From Harmonia axyridis (Eukaryota > Arthropoda > Insecta > Coleoptera > Coccinellidae): 64,000 bases of DNA. The position numbers and the translations under genes are program-made. Under the pieces are notes generated by a model. The model saw only the letters and a list, made by a program, of their open reading frames with translations. It was not told the DNA's origin and did not search any database. This document shows positions 1 through 11,959 of the stretch, piece after piece (position 1 is the stretch's first letter; every line of letters starts with the position of its first letter). The stretch spans positions 9,302,501 to 9,366,500 of the forward strand of contig NC_059504.1 in assembly GCF_914767665.1 (NCBI RefSeq). The letters run 5' to 3'.

Positions 1-1850
1 GTTTTGAAATTTAATTGTAGGGTCGTCAACCGTTGGTGAAGAGAAAAAATGGAAACGAATTTGTTTGGATGAAGAGGAAGCCCTTCAATATAAATATAGT
101 AGCTCATTCTGTAAACAAATACACAAACTAGTCACAGCACCTAAAAGAGGAGACAGAGTTTTTGCTGAGGTTTTTATATGTACCCTTGTATTATACGTTG
201 AAATGTATGATGCCTGATTTAGATTTTCTCTGCTAAAACTGGGATTACATCTATCTACACATGCTTTGTTGTTTGGAGTCGATAATTTTCTGTATTCCTC
301 TATCTCAAAAGAATATATACATATATACTTAAGCAGAACGTCGCAATTGCTAAACGTCACACATAAAACGTCTCTCTTTATTTCCTTTCTCTTCTTGTCA
401 TTTTCTGGTTTTCGACTCCTTTGCCAGATGGCCTACAGAATTTTCGATTCTCTCTACAAAGAGTCAGACTTTTGCTTCTGATAAAACAATGCTATCCTCC
501 TTATTATACAGAAAATAGTTTTGATGTCATACCACTTTGTTATTTTGAATATATTTGCTTAGTTACAACGGCTGTTATTGGGTACATTATTCTCTTTGGC
601 ATAATATGAATACTTCATGATCCTCAATCATAATTAAATTAGTTCAACTTTCTGTAAAGAAGAACCAGATTCAGACGATATGCCTGCAAGCAATTTTAAA
701 ACTTCATTTTCTGAAAATATACGGTCCTTTACATATCCTTCAGGAACAGACGAACTCTTCCAATCGCCATGACGTTTCAGAGTAATAATACTGGCTTCAA
801 CTCCTGTCATAAGAAAGACTGCTGTTGGACGTCGACAGTGGGTTGACTATTCTTCAGGATTGGACAAATCCAGATATTTCGCAATGTTGGAATTTTGCTG
901 AAAGTGTTTTTTCCAACTGGTTGTATAGTATAACCTTATATTACACCCTAGCGAAGTGGATGCCTACTCAATCTACTTAATGCAGTTGGTCAGTCGGTCG
1001 GTCGAAGAAAGCTTTGGCTAACCTTTACCAGAAATGAGAGTATTCATAGTAATTCAACATTTTGTTTCATTTCCTGAGTGTTCATCGTATTCATTCAAAT
1101 TACCTGTAATATCTGTTAAAACAACCCAAAACGAAGAATCAAAAATCTTGAATAACGGCAACATTTCCTTCCTAGCCAACTTGACGTAGCTTAGAAATAA
1201 TTTCCATTACGTCGACTTAGCGAACGGCCTTCTTCATGATTCTCCTCTTAGGCGAAATTGTGAGAGGAAACTCCATTTCCTAACACATTTTCATCCATTA
1301 TATTCTCGTTAAATCTACCCCGGACGTCAGAGCCGTAGCCGGTCCATTCAGGCAAGGGTCAGATCTCCTGTTTTTGAAACAATCTCCCAGGGCAACCTTC
1401 AACTATTCCGGGAGAGAAGCCACTCGCTCATTTTTGCCTGAGATCCTGGCGCAAATTGAAATGGCGGTACAGGTGGTGGCGGGAAAATTAGATTGTGGAT
1501 CTGGCTAGATGGCTCAGACATATTGTGATATTTTTCTCGAGACCCAGGCGTTGTCTGAGACTCAGCAAGTGTTTTTGTTGCGGTAAATGGTATTCAGTTT
1601 TATTTTGAGAGGTTTCTGTTGGGTGTATCGTGTCTCGAATGTTTTGAATGGCTTCCACTTCGAGAAAATTCATATTGAGCTTTTTTCTTTTTCGAAAGAA
1701 AATTAGGGAAACGGGAGTTTTCGAGCGTTCATTTATTCATGCGACAACTACAGTCCTGGAGACCAAATAACTGAAGATAGGTTCATACGTAAAATTTTTT
1801 GAAGCCTCAGCGACTCAAGTGAAATTTGGAATGGTTTTTGGATTGAGACA
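1..1850. other. Unassigned DNA with a short GC-rich island
   Basis: I recognise no gene. Short ORFs here lack family resemblance. A GC-rich patch at about 1315-1480 stands out from the AT-rich surroundings and could be a regulatory element or an exon. A stretch near 1720-1780 resembles DNA near 13825 and 47970 (a TTTGAGCG core followed by TTCATT), which suggests a weak dispersed repeat. Confidence 0.4.
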
Positions 1851-2160
1851 TACAGGGTGAGTCTGAAGGAACGGGCCAAACTCCAGGAGCGTATTGTATA
1901 CGTGAAAATAATTCAAAAAACTCATGTGTTCTTATACGATTCTCATTTGTTTTCGAGATACAGTGTGTTAAAGTTGAAATATTTTTCAAGTTTTTCTCTT
2001 ATATTATCTACACTTTACTATATATTCAATTGAAATTTGGCATAAATAATATAATTGATAATTCACACCAATACTAACTTTAACACACTGTATCTCGAAA
2101 ATAATTGAAATTACAATACGCTCCTGGAGTGTGGCCCGTTCCTCCCGACTCACCCTGTAT
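1851..2160. mobile_element. MITE M1, ~310 bp, long terminal inverted repeats
   Basis: The left end begins ACAGGGTGAGTC, followed by a GGAACGGGCCA block, and the right end is its reverse complement ending GACTCACCCTGTA. The arms are imperfectly complementary over roughly 100 bases, including a shared segment around GATACAGTGTGTTAAAGTT. The core is AT-rich and non-coding. TA dinucleotides flank both ends, consistent with a TA target duplication. Length, lack of coding and long TIRs indicate a non-autonomous DNA transposon. I cannot assign the superfamily. Confidence 0.82.
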
Positions 2161-2790
2161 ATGGTTTAATGTATTAATAATATATAATGTGCATTACGCA
2201 TAAGTTGATTCAAACTACTGCTAGGGAAATAAAAGTGACACAAAAAACTGGAAGCAGCCTACTCTTGAGGACCAAAAGAAATGAGTAGAGAAACCACAAT
2301 ACCACTCTCAATGCTACAATTTTTTTTTTCATTCAGGAAATTCTGTAACATCGATAAGTTTGTAATTATGATCGAAATGTTGACTTTACATTTGTATGGA
2401 GAGAATGAAATTCTCATCTCTGCAGATCTCACTCACGTGAAATGTTTATATTCGACCATATCCTTTATAAATCCATGGACGAACTCTAAAGGTAACATAA
2501 GGATGTATCGAATCCTAAAGAGATCCTGGGAAAGTAGCGTGGGTATTGCAAATACAACCACTCAAAATATGCGATCCCTTTCAAGAGACATGAAAGAAGA
2601 ATAAATACGAATTTACATAGACTCGATATGATGCACCGAAATGTTTGTATGAATTTTGGCATGAGTAATATCAAATATTTTACCGATAAGAATATTTTCT
2701 GATCGTTGCAGCCAAAATTAAATATCCAACATACTTTATATTCGAGTTGGTGGATGGAATTCAGATGGAGGTTCTATTACAACCTATAGT
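2161..2790. other. Unassigned AT-rich DNA
   Basis: A 107-codon open frame at 2281-2604 has a poly-T run, no recognisable domain and no codon bias that I can see. I treat it as chance. Nothing else is supported. Confidence 0.4.
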
Positions 2791-3065
2791 TTAAACCGGA
2801 TCTTCACACTTCAAAAAAAATTTGAATTCGAAATTTGGAAAAAATCACTAAAAATTTCCTTCACGAATCGTTATATCTCATAAAATATTGTCACAGATCC
2901 TGTAATAAAAACGTTTTCCAAATATCGAAATTTGATCCAAACTATTATGAAGTTTCAAGTGCAAATCTCTTGTCAAGGAGAGGTGGCAGTTTCGAGAAAA
3001 TGATCAATTTTTTTTTGAAAATGTCAGTTTATTAGTCATAATTTCTGAAATGCAAAACTGCAAGC
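2790..3065. repeat. Repeat M3, copy 1
   Basis: This copy runs from a TCACACTT start through a segment containing AATCGTTATATCTC and ends near a GATCAATTT tract. The same order of blocks recurs from about 3268 onward, roughly 460 bp away. The two copies are diverged, so this is either an old tandem duplication or two insertions of one dispersed family. There is no coding content. Confidence 0.5.
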
Positions 3066-3267
3066 ATTTTAATGATCTACATAATCCAGTTGATCAACAA
3101 TAAGGTACAATATTTTCATGAAGGAACTTTTAAATTTTTTTCGATTTTTTAAAGGTCTGAGTATGGAAAATTCGACAAATATTTATCGATATAAAATAAA
3201 AATTTTCGGGCGAGTTCAAAATTCGGCTAATTAGTGATCGTCAATGTTTACACCATTCTCGTAGACC

Positions 3268-4460
3268 TCACACTTTGAAAATTTGAACTCGGAATTTGGG
3301 AAAAATCAGTAAAAATTGAATTTCTATCCACAAATCGTTATATCTCCTGAGATATGGGATGGTTTTTTTTTTGAGGTATATGACTTCAAGTTGGCATTTC
3401 TGTTCGAGATGGCGACCGATTTAACAGCTGTCAAGTGATTTATTCTCAGTTTGGTTTGGTAATTCATCACGCCTGAACAACGCTTGCAAAAAGTGCAATT
3501 TTATTTCGAAAATAATGGTTCTGTGCGGAATACGTATCGCGCACTACGTCCATTTTATCGTCGACAAAATCGTCCATCAGAGCAGTTGAATGGCTACGTC
3601 AACAAACAAAACTGCCGCATTTGGAGTGAAGCTTATCCTCAAGTGTATGTCGAAACACCGTTACATCCAGAAAAACTGACTGTTTGGTGCGCTTCATGGG
3701 CTGGTGGAATCATTGGTCCGTACTTCTTTAAAAACGATGATGGCCAGAACGTTACAGTCAATGGTGATCGGTATAGAGCCATGATGACTAACTTTTTCAT
3801 TCCTGAATTGAACAACCATGATGTCCAGGAGCTGTGGTTCCAACAAGACGGCGCAACATGTCACACAGCTCGTGCCACAATCGTTTGATTGAAAGACACG
3901 TTTGGTGACCGCCTAATTTCACGTTTTGGACTTGTGAATTGGCATCCAAGATCTTGTGATTTAACACCGCTGGACTACTTTATGTTGGGCTATGTAAAGT
4001 CATTGGTCTATGCGGATAAGGCACAAACCCTTGACCATTTGGAAGACAACATTCGCCGTGTTATTGCCGATATACGGCCACAAATATTGGAAAAAGTCAT
4101 CGAAAATTGGACATATTTAGAATGTAATGCCACAAGATTATCTTGCTGATAAATGAAATTTATGTCAATCGAATAATCCATCGTTGTTTTATTGCAATTT
4201 AAAGTTCTATAGCTCTAAAAAAAACACCCTTTATCTCCTGAAATATAAGTGCTGACCCCTCAAATGAAAACGTCATTCGAAGATCGAAAACTGATCAAAA
4301 CCATAATGAAGTCTTGTCCAGGAGAAACTTCGGGAGGTAAAAATTGCAAAGTGTATTGTTGGTCGGTATTCACCAGTTGAAAATTTAATGATCGAAATCT
4401 TACATTCAATCACTTTATTGAAAACTTCAAACTCTGCCCCCCTCATCTCAAGTCCAACCA
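3268..4460. repeat. Repeat M3, copy 2, split by a mariner-like element
   Basis: The left part (3268-3355) matches copy 1 from TCACACTT to the CGTTATATCTC block. The family-A element follows, and M3 resumes at 4232 with TTATCTCCTGAAATAT and continues with GATCGAAAACTGATC and CATAATGAAG blocks that parallel copy 1. A TATCTCCTGARATAT motif lies on both sides of the mariner, longer than the TA duplication expected for Tc1/mariner. Either the target was already duplicated or a second rearrangement occurred. Confidence 0.5.
3356..4231 (+). pseudogene. Mariner-like element A1, internally deleted transposase
   Basis: This is a Tc1/mariner/IS630-type DDE transposase relic with two open parts, 3484-3888 and 3889-4149, separated by an in-frame TGA. 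Visible blocks are QIVQ-like VQFYFENNGSVRNTYRAL (N-terminal helix-turn-helix region), LNGYVNKQNCRIWSEA, LTVWCASWAGGIIGP, the second catalytic block QQDGATCHTA, and LTPLDYFMLGYVKS, which holds the third acidic region. The segment between the HTH start and the first catalytic Asp is missing, and the initiator region seen in A2 and A3 is deleted. The element ends in AAAACACCCTTTA. It could not encode an active enzyme. The type is clear but the subfamily is not. Confidence 0.85.
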
Positions 4461-5270
4461 GAAAGCTACAAAAATAATGAATGCCAGAAACAGATTGCTC
4501 CACTCACAGTCAGGACGTATCAATCTCCTTCACATTCAATCAAACAAAATCCGGCAAGAAGAAGTCTGGCGACTATATCTGAAACCCAAATATTGGAACC
4601 AATTCATCAACCGAAGCCGGTCTGCTGTACACCCCGTCGAAACATTACATCGCAATCAATCGAAATCGAAGGATATGAATTTCCTCAAAGACGGATGAGT
4701 CCATTCGTCCCGCCTTGGAACCATTTTTTCCCCACTCATGTGCCCAAGGGCGTAGAAATGGAGGGTGTACTATGGGTAGTTACCCCTCCAAGATATTAAA
4801 TTTTAGAAATCTCGCAAAGACGAAGAATGAAAATTTCTCCATAAAATGAATCAATAATCATCATTTTACTTTCCTTTGAAATCGACACGTCAGTAGAAAA
4901 TCGGACCCCTTTACGGTTTATGAATTTATTATCGCTTTCAAGATGAGAACTTTTATTGAACTCAAGATAAGAACTTTTATTGAGCTCTTTTTTGTCCGAG
5001 GTTTATTATTTGCTTTTATTTCTCGGCTTTCTCGGCATCGCCACTTATTTGCCATTTGTGATTTTTGCATTTGTCATAGGTATACACTTATCCGTTTTTT
5101 TTTGCTGTTTGTATCATTCTCATCACAAAATTTCAATACTGTTGTTATCAAAGAACTGAACCGAGTAATTCGCATCGAAAAATTGTCTGGGCTATGTTGT
5201 ACAATTTAATGTGTTTCATTCAAATTGCAATTTATTTGTTAAGACATCAGTTTTGAATTTACTGTATCTA
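4461..5270. other. Unassigned DNA
   Basis: Moderately GC-rich sequence at 4480-4790 contains overlapping short ORFs in two frames (73 and 68 codons). Neither resembles a family I know. The remainder is AT-rich. A host exon is possible but not supported. Confidence 0.35.
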
Positions 5271-5948
5271 CAGGGTGTTCCTAAATTGGAGGTACAAATG
5301 AAAATGACATATTTCTCGGATCATTTCAAGAAAAAAAGTCCTACAACATGAGTCTGCAAACGCTTTGTTTTTTAAATGAGTTCAAGATTTTCTCTCATAG
5401 CACCTTCCCTTCACAAGATATTCAACTTGAATTGGCATAGATATTCCAATTTAAAGTTTTCATCATGTGATATCCTTATTTTGAATTCAAATCTACAGGG
5501 TGAATTTTATTTGGAAGGGTGCCCGATTCGTTCCTCCAGAATTATTTTTTTGTCAACCACTGGTATTTTATAAAAATTAAAAAAAAAACTCTGGTTCAGG
5601 ACTACATTTTTTATTTTTTGTAGTTTTGTCGTATCTGCAATCGATTTCGAAAGAATATTTCAAACAGCTTTCTATAGTAATTCTCAGGAAAATCCAAATT
5701 ATTTCGAAGATCCAGTTAGGAAGCTATGATAAATAAATTAAGTTTAAGTTTTGGTACTTATTTACCAACTCTGTAGCGAAGATTAATAAAGATTCGATAA
5801 ATTGGTTAAGCATCATAAAAAAGTAGCACTACAAGAAACACCCTGTATCTCGAAAACAAAGCGTTTGCGGCCTCATGTTTATAGGCCATTTCATTTTCAA
5901 AATTATCCAAGGAATCTCTCATTCCGTAACTCCAATTCGGGAACACCC
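5271..5948 (+). mobile_element. MITE M2, ~680 bp
   Basis: The left end reads CAGGGTGTTCCTAAATTGGAG, and the right end reads, on the minus strand, GGGTGTTCCCGAATTGGAG. The similarity continues for about 110 bp and includes a CAAACGCTTTGTTTT block on both arms. The interior is AT-rich and non-coding. Partial relatives lie at 52024-52262 (inverted) and about 54685-54875, which supports a dispersed family. This is a non-autonomous DNA transposon with no transposase visible in the window that clearly fits it. Confidence 0.78.
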
Positions 5949-7084
5949 AATAAAAGATAAGAACAATCGAATTGGTAATAAAAAAAATTTATTTCGAGTA
6001 ATTTGATTCAAACTTCGTTATCAAACCTCTCACATTTCTCACATTATAGATATGAGTAAACAATGTCATCAATTTTTCTTTTTCAATTACCTCCCCCCCC
6101 AAGAAAAAAAAAGATCTACGCCCTTGCCATGCTCCTTTTAGATTCGGATCGTGTCGGCAAAAATAGTAGGCGAAATTCGAAACTAATGCCGATAGATTTG
6201 TTTCTGCGGATTGCGACGCCAACCTGATAGTCGATGTATCCCTTTTTTTTTATCGACGGATACGATTTCCCGTCTCTTACTTTCTTCGGGAGTTTATTTA
6301 GAGGTTTGTCGGCGATTCCGTCATGATTTCTGATTCAGCTCCTCTGATTTATGGCTATATGAGTATCGTCTATAACGTTTCTTGCGCGGTTTCGGTGTTT
6401 TTCCAAGCGGTGTCGGTTTAGTATCGCATATAAGATGAATGTTCGTCTTTATTAAGCAACTTGTGGTATCTCTGTCTCACTTCTCGCTTAATATCAAGTA
6501 TTTTATACAGGGTTTTCCGATAGCAATGATACAATTTTGGTCAAATGGTTATAATGGCAGGACTGTATTATTTTTAACTTTTCTGATGTCATTTGTGTTC
6601 AGTAGATTACTCCATTTCATCATGGAGTTGCTCATTCGACAATAACAGACATTAGGACGAAATAATAAAGCAATTAAAAACCAATTTAAAAAGTGTGCCA
6701 TGGTTAGCTCCCACATTCCAAAATATCACGTTTAGTGGAGACGAGTAGTCCTAGAGAAGTGAAGTTGGATTCGTTTGGAGTAAAGCATACTGTAGTTTTC
6801 TATCTTAGCAGCGTGAATTTGTTGTCGTGAAGACCATAATCTAGAGAGCCTCTGAGCTCATTGCAAGAGACCTTCAATGGCCTCTGCGCTGTCCAGACCA
6901 GTGTTAAACATCTACAGATTTCGTCCAAAGACCCTGAACAACGTGGATGCTACAATTTAGGAAGAAATCGCCAAATAACTTCTGCTACTTTCGATTAAGT
7001 TAAGTGATAGGTTCATTTTTTTTTGTATTGCCAGCCCAGATTAGCATCTATCATTGAGAGATAGTTACATAAAATGAAAGGTTG
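5949..7084. other. Unassigned DNA
   Basis: I see no gene or repeat family. A poly-C/poly-A run lies near 6090-6110. Short ORFs at 5989-6222 (minus) and 6439-6645 (plus) show no domain signature. Confidence 0.4.
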
Positions 7085-7585
7085 ATAGTTTCAATAAAAC
7101 AAGGTTTTCTTATTCTTCTTCCTCCTTTAGCTAGGAAATTCTACCTGTTTGCTAGGCCTTGGCTGATATTCAGTAGATGACGTCATCCTATCAACATGGT
7201 CTATCCCCATTCCATCCTCTTTTGCCTACTCCACTTGACAACATTCTGTATACCTGATCTTTCTCTTATTGACCTGCTGGTCTGTCTATATCTCAATGTC
7301 ACCCCCGAAATTCTCCTCAAGATCTTCATTTCTACCATTCTGGGCTTCTTTTTGGTTCTCTCTGTTTCCACACGCATTATAAATTCTCATTTGCATTATA
7401 AATTCTCACCTTACATCCTTTGAGCATGTATTTGGTCTGCCAAACCATCGTGTTCAGGTATCCAGTTATTTGTACTGCCTTAATGTTAGACTTCTGCATA
7501 GAAATTTCTGTAGCTAGTGATTTCCACTCCGAGATATTTAAAGCTCATTGTCTATTGAATGACGGCGCCTTTCAGTTCTCCATTT
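7085..7585 (-). pseudogene. RTE-like non-LTR retrotransposon, degenerate 3' end of RT
   Basis: Read on the minus strand, fragments in shifting frames spell the C-terminal part of an RTE-type polymerase: MSFKYLGVEITSYRNF near 7550, then MVEMKILRRISGVTLRYRQ near 7350-7300, followed by RSIRERSGIQNVVKWSRQKR. These match, from memory, the FKYLG block and the post-RT region that precedes a conserved W..H.RRM motif in RTE/BovB-like polymerases. Several frameshifts and stops break it, including a TAG just before MSFKYLG. The RT catalytic core is absent, so this is a 5'-truncated dead copy, as is usual for LINEs. The plus-strand ORF at 7196-7423 is its shadow. Confidence 0.72.
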
Positions 7586-8671
7586 CTATTATATAGTCTG
7601 AAAGCCCGTTGAAGGCTCTTTCTCTGATATTTGTTTTTATGAAGCATCCAATTCTGCCGTATAGTGGTCGCAGAACCAAAGGTTTCAGAATGAGAGCATG
7701 GTGGCAGAAAACAAGATATTCTTGCGCTATCCTGCTAAATGCAATTATCGTCGAGAACCTTATTTCCCAGCTAACAAAAAACATTTCATGAACATTCACC
7801 ATTCCTCAATTAACTGACTTGTCTTTGAAAAATCGAACCAAACTTACAAATATAGTTTGGTCTGTTGAATAAGTCATGTAGGTGAAAGTGAGCCTCATGA
7901 TGAAATATGATTTCGAATACGAAATCGGAATTCACTCCTTGTATTATGTATTCCTATTGATTACGTTGTTTTATCTTGTAATATCACTTGTTTGTCAACT
8001 GTCATATACCACCTGCCAATCTGTCAGTGCATGAATAATGTATCATTTCAGCAGCCGAAATGGATCAAAATTCAATGATACACACTTGTGTAGGTATACG
8101 TGTATGATACATGTGTATATGTTTGTTCTATGGGGGTGTAGAAAGCGAATAATGTGTCGCAGTATTCCAATTATATGAATCATAACAGAATGGGACCAAT
8201 TCCGGGAAGTGCTAGAAACTCATAACCAACCGGCAAATAATTTATTAAGTCCCATATATCCAGGCAGTCGGAACATCCGTCGACTACGATCATGCTTTCA
8301 TCAATATAGAGGTATGCGAATAAGTGGATATTTTCCCCTCCGACACGGCTATTTATGTGCTAAAATTACCATTTGAATAAATTACGTTCGGCCATTCAAT
8401 TTACACAAGAACCTTCGTCAAACTCGGCCCGACATAAATTGAACGAGATTCTTCGGACGATGGATGATACGCGATTGAAGGATACATGGTCTTTGTTGTC
8501 AGGATCAACCGTGACAGTCTTTCACACAAACTCTACGTCAGAATTCAATTGATTCATTATTGCGAAAATGCGAGGCCTCTAACAGAATGACTCTACCCAA
8601 TTAACTTCATATACTTGTGTTTTCCATTCATAATACTACAGGTTTTTCAGGTATTCTCAACTGATATATCA
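7586..8671. other. Unassigned DNA
   Basis: Overlapping antisense ORFs at 7572-7802 and 7609-7791 have no recognisable content. The rest is unique-looking AT-rich DNA. Confidence 0.4.
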
Positions 8672-9559
8672 AATGGACTAGTTTAGTGATGTTGATAATA
8701 CTATATTTGACACGATAGAATTAAAATATAGAGCCAAACTGATAAATCAGTGAAAAAATTTTGAAAATCCATCAATAAATGAGTGAGAAATAGATTAGTT
8801 AAATTTACGTATTTTAGCGCGGAACGTCTTTGGTCTGTGACGTCACGGCTCTTGCCTGTGATCGCTACACCATAAATTACGTTCAAATACTTAGCCGCGC
8901 CAAGGCTCTCGCGCCGTTTGTAGTTGTACAGTGTAGTTTTAACTCGAGTTTTGTTTTTATGTCACCATAATGGAAGAAGGCTTCGTGAAAGGACAAAGTG
9001 ACAATTTGCCTAAAATAGATATATTCGCAGTGATGGAGTTTTTTTCTTCAAATCCATCTTTTGTCAGTGCAGAAATAAAAGGAGTTAAACTTTTCAAGTA
9101 AGTATCTACTTTTGAGTTTGCTTCATCATGGTTCAACTTATAACGATGATTTATTTAAAAAACGTTTCATAAACAGTTTGTAGTTGAGTACTGGTTGTTG
9201 AAGTCTATCAATGGCAAAACATGTTTATGTGAGGAGTAAAAAGTAAAAAGAGAAAAAAGTAATTTATATGTATGTCTATAGTAAGTTATTTCAGCCATCG
9301 TGTAACGAACAAAACACGACACGAACGGCACAAGTGATTGAACACCAATGAATTCGTAAGCACTCTGCGAATACCAGTCGTCTAGTGTGTGACGTCACGA
9401 CACTTACACGTACTATGAAATTATTCTTTCAAGCGCAACTTCAAAGTCCCATAACTTTTTCATTTCTAGAGATATTTCAATGATTCTTCCACATGTTTGT
9501 TTCATTTTACTTAAATTTTTAGAATTAATCCTTAACAAAAAAATGAAAACTAGTCCATT
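8672..9559 (+). mobile_element. 888-bp TIR element carrying a coding exon
   Basis: The ends are perfect 13-bp inverted repeats, AATGGACTAGTTT at 8672-8684 and its complement at 9547-9559. A palindromic TGACGTCA lies 166 bp inside the left end (8838-8845) and 162 bp inside the right end (9390-9397), so the layout is nearly symmetrical. Between them sits a clear coding exon (8970-9097) followed by a splice donor. I infer a non-autonomous or internally deleted DNA transposon whose parent encoded the exon, or a MITE that captured it. I could not identify a target-site duplication. Confidence 0.55.
8970..9097 (+). CDS. First exon of a YqaJ/SWIM-type repetitive insect protein
   Basis: An ATG in good context (CATAATGG) opens 42 codons starting MEEGFVKGQSDNLPKIDIF and continuing VMEFFSSNPSFVSAEIKGVK before the donor CAA|GTAAGTATC. 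From memory this N-terminus is characteristic of a large multicopy insect family annotated as SWIM-zinc-finger or YqaJ viral-recombinase-domain proteins. In those the next exon usually continues with a GRESYGD-type block and a Cys/His segment. I see no second exon before the right end of the TIR element. The fragment therefore cannot encode the nuclease-like domain by itself. The donor is intact and the frame has no stop, so it may be young. The function of the family is unknown to me. Confidence 0.6.
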
Positions 9560-9944
9560 GAAACAATTAATCTCTCGAATGCTATAAAACATATTGATTC
9601 AAAAACGTAAAATTGTAGGCATATTGAAGCTGAATAAGATATTCAGTATCGAGTGATCTACCGGTACGTTGACCTACCGGTACATTGATCTACTCAATAA
9701 ATCGACTGGTACAATGAACTACGGGTATTTAGATCTAGCAGCTCACAAGTCAGTCTTACAAGGTATGAATGGCTTGAAACAAGACTAATTCATATAATAA
9801 TAATAACTGGTCTTCATTTTTACATTATTGGTTCATCTGATCAGACTTATTGATTTATTAACTTACTGAATAATATCTTGTTTTTATAATATTATCTTAT
9901 CTCTAATGGTGCATGCTGGCACAGACGTGCAAAATAAAGATATG
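9560..9944. other. Unassigned AT-rich DNA
   Basis: A short run near 9656-9730 repeats TGATCTACCGGTAC-like phrases two to three times. Otherwise nothing is recognisable. Confidence 0.35.
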
Positions 9945-10445
9945 ATGTACACGTTCGGATGATATCTTCACAATGTCTGCTATCTCGATCAACTTCACTT
10001 TACGGTAATTCAAAATAATTTTGTGAACCCTTTTGATTTTTCCGTCGGTGACAGCCTCTTTTGGGAGTCTACTCTGCGTTCGACGTCTTCGGTGCTCATT
10101 CCACCACGTTTAAATTTAACATACCAATCAATGATGGTTGGTTTTCCTGGTGCAGACCCCGGAAACTCTTCATCAAGCCAAGATTTTGCTTTAACTGTAT
10201 TTTCTCCCTTCACAAAGCAATATTTTATCAGCACCCGAAATTCGTTTTTTTCATCTCTTTTTCAAATAACAGAAGTAACTACACTCACAATGCCATATCT
10301 CACAAACTAATGGTCGGACTGCTGTCAAATTTTGATATGTATCGTTTGAAGGTTGGTACTAAATATATATCATATGGATTCAATATTAGCACCGCCATCT
10401 GTGCATCAGACCCTGCACTTTTCAGTTGGCCTAGTAATTTAATAA
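9945..10445 (-). pseudogene. Mariner C1, 5' half only
   Basis: On the minus strand the 5' end of a mariner reads inward from about 10440 (a CCAACTGAAAAGTGCAGGG-like TIR) into an N-terminal transposase fragment at 10234-10010: YCFVKGENTVKAKSWLDEEF, then APGKPTIIDWYVKFKRGGMS and a STEDVERR block. This is the helix-turn-helix region of a mariner of the MEKKEFRV type. The copy stops abruptly at about 9945 at a TACACGTTCGGATGAT sequence. No catalytic residues remain. C2 has a deletion junction at the same sequence. Confidence 0.8.
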
Positions 10446-10981
10446 AATGAATATTTACTTTGAATAGAAACGTGGTGAATTCATTGATAAACATTCAACA
10501 CAAATTCATATTAGACTAAGTTAGTGTTGACAATGAGAATTGAAGAAATGAATCAAATTCATTCTTCCTTTCGATTTCAGCCATTCGCCATTTATCTAAA
10601 CAAGTATTCACGAACTCAAACACACAAATGATCATTAGGGACGAACTGAACTGCATACATTTTCCTCGTGATCTATTACAGTTTGGAGACAATAATGGTA
10701 CACGTTATGTTGAGGGATTATGTTCGTATGCAAATTTGCTATTAGTTCACTCTGTCAGGGAAAGACATTAATTGTTCCAGAAATCCTGCTTGTACGCGGT
10801 TTGTGAATTTAGTCGTTTTACTTGCCTCTAACGAAATTAACTTTAGGTGTTATATCAACTATCGCTGAGAAGGGAGTTAGTTCCAACTAACTCTGCAGGA
10901 AGTTGCGGTGGATGTTGTCGATCTAGTTGGGAAGAGTTGTCCTATTATCACTCATAATACCACTTTATGATGAAAATAATA
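10446..10981. other. Unassigned DNA
   Basis: No ORF or repeat is recognised. The sequence ends at the TA target of mariner A2. Confidence 0.4.
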
Positions 10982-11836
10982 AACCGGTGTTTTTTTCGAG
11001 TTGGCATTACTGTTCAAGATGGCGACCGATTTAACAGCTGTCAAGTGATTTATTCTCAGTTTGGTTTGGCAATTCATCATGAATAGACTCACGCCTGAAC
11101 AACGCTTGCAAATAGTGCAATTTTATTTCGAAAATAAAGGTTCTGTGCGGAATACGTATCGCGCACTACGTCCATTTTATTTTGTTTAGCGATGGAGCGC
11201 ACAACTGGTTGAATGGCTACGTCAACAGACACAACTGCCGCATTTGGAGTGAAGCTAATCCTCAAGTGTATGTCGAAACACCGTTACATCCAGAAAAACT
11301 GACAGTTTGGTGCGCTTTATGGGCTGGTGAAATCATTGGTACTTCTTCAAAAACGATGATGGCCAGAACGTTCCAGTCAATGGTAATCGGTATAGACCCA
11401 TGATTACTGACTTGTCACACAGCTCGTGCCACAATCGATTTATTGAAAGACACGTTTGGTGACTGCCTAATTTCAAATTTTGGACCTGTGAATCGGCCTC
11501 CAAGATCTTGTGATTTAACACCGCTACACTACTTTCTGTGGGGCTATGTTAAGTCATTGGTCTATGCGGATAAGCCACAAACCCTTGACCATTTGGGAGA
11601 CAACATACGCCGTGTTATTGCCGATATACGGCCACAAATGTTGGAAAAAGGCATCGAAAATTGGACTTCCAGATTGGACTACATGCGAGCCAGCCGTGGC
11701 GGTCATATGTCAGAAATCATATTCAAAATGTAATGCCACAAGATTATCTTGCGGATAAATAAAATTCATGTCGATCGAATAATCCACCGTTTGTTTATTG
11801 CAATTTAAACTTCTCTAGCTCTAAAAAAACACCCTT
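10982..11836 (+). pseudogene. Mariner-like element A2, doubly deleted
   Basis: The element is flanked by TA at 10980-10981 and 11837-11838. The ends are CCGGTGTTTTTTTCGAG and AAAAAAACACCC. An initiator ATG lies at 11079 (MNRLTPEQRLQIVQFYFENK). The first deletion joins ALRPFY to ILFSDGAHNWLNGYVN, so the first catalytic Asp block FSD is retained. The second deletion, near 11410, removes the block carrying the second catalytic Asp and joins directly to CHTARATI. The third block, LTPLHYFLWGYVKS, has His where the copy at 59590 has Asp. The C-terminus runs through RASRGGHMSEIIFKM. It is inactive. Confidence 0.85.
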
Positions 11837-11959
11837 TATAATAGTAAGTTAAAACGTCAATTCTGTTATGAAGAACTATCATAATATGTGCTCTGTCGTT
11901 TTTCAAAATTATGATTATCTCCACATATTTCTCATTTTTGTAGTGAAAATCTGTTTCAG

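Noticed and set aside
2281..2604. 107-codon plus ORF
   Set aside because: It contains a poly-Phe run from a T-tract, has no motif and no neighbouring evidence of a gene.
4477..4799. Overlapping ORFs of 73 and 68 codons
   Set aside because: Moderate GC but no homology that I recognise and no splice context that would define an exon.
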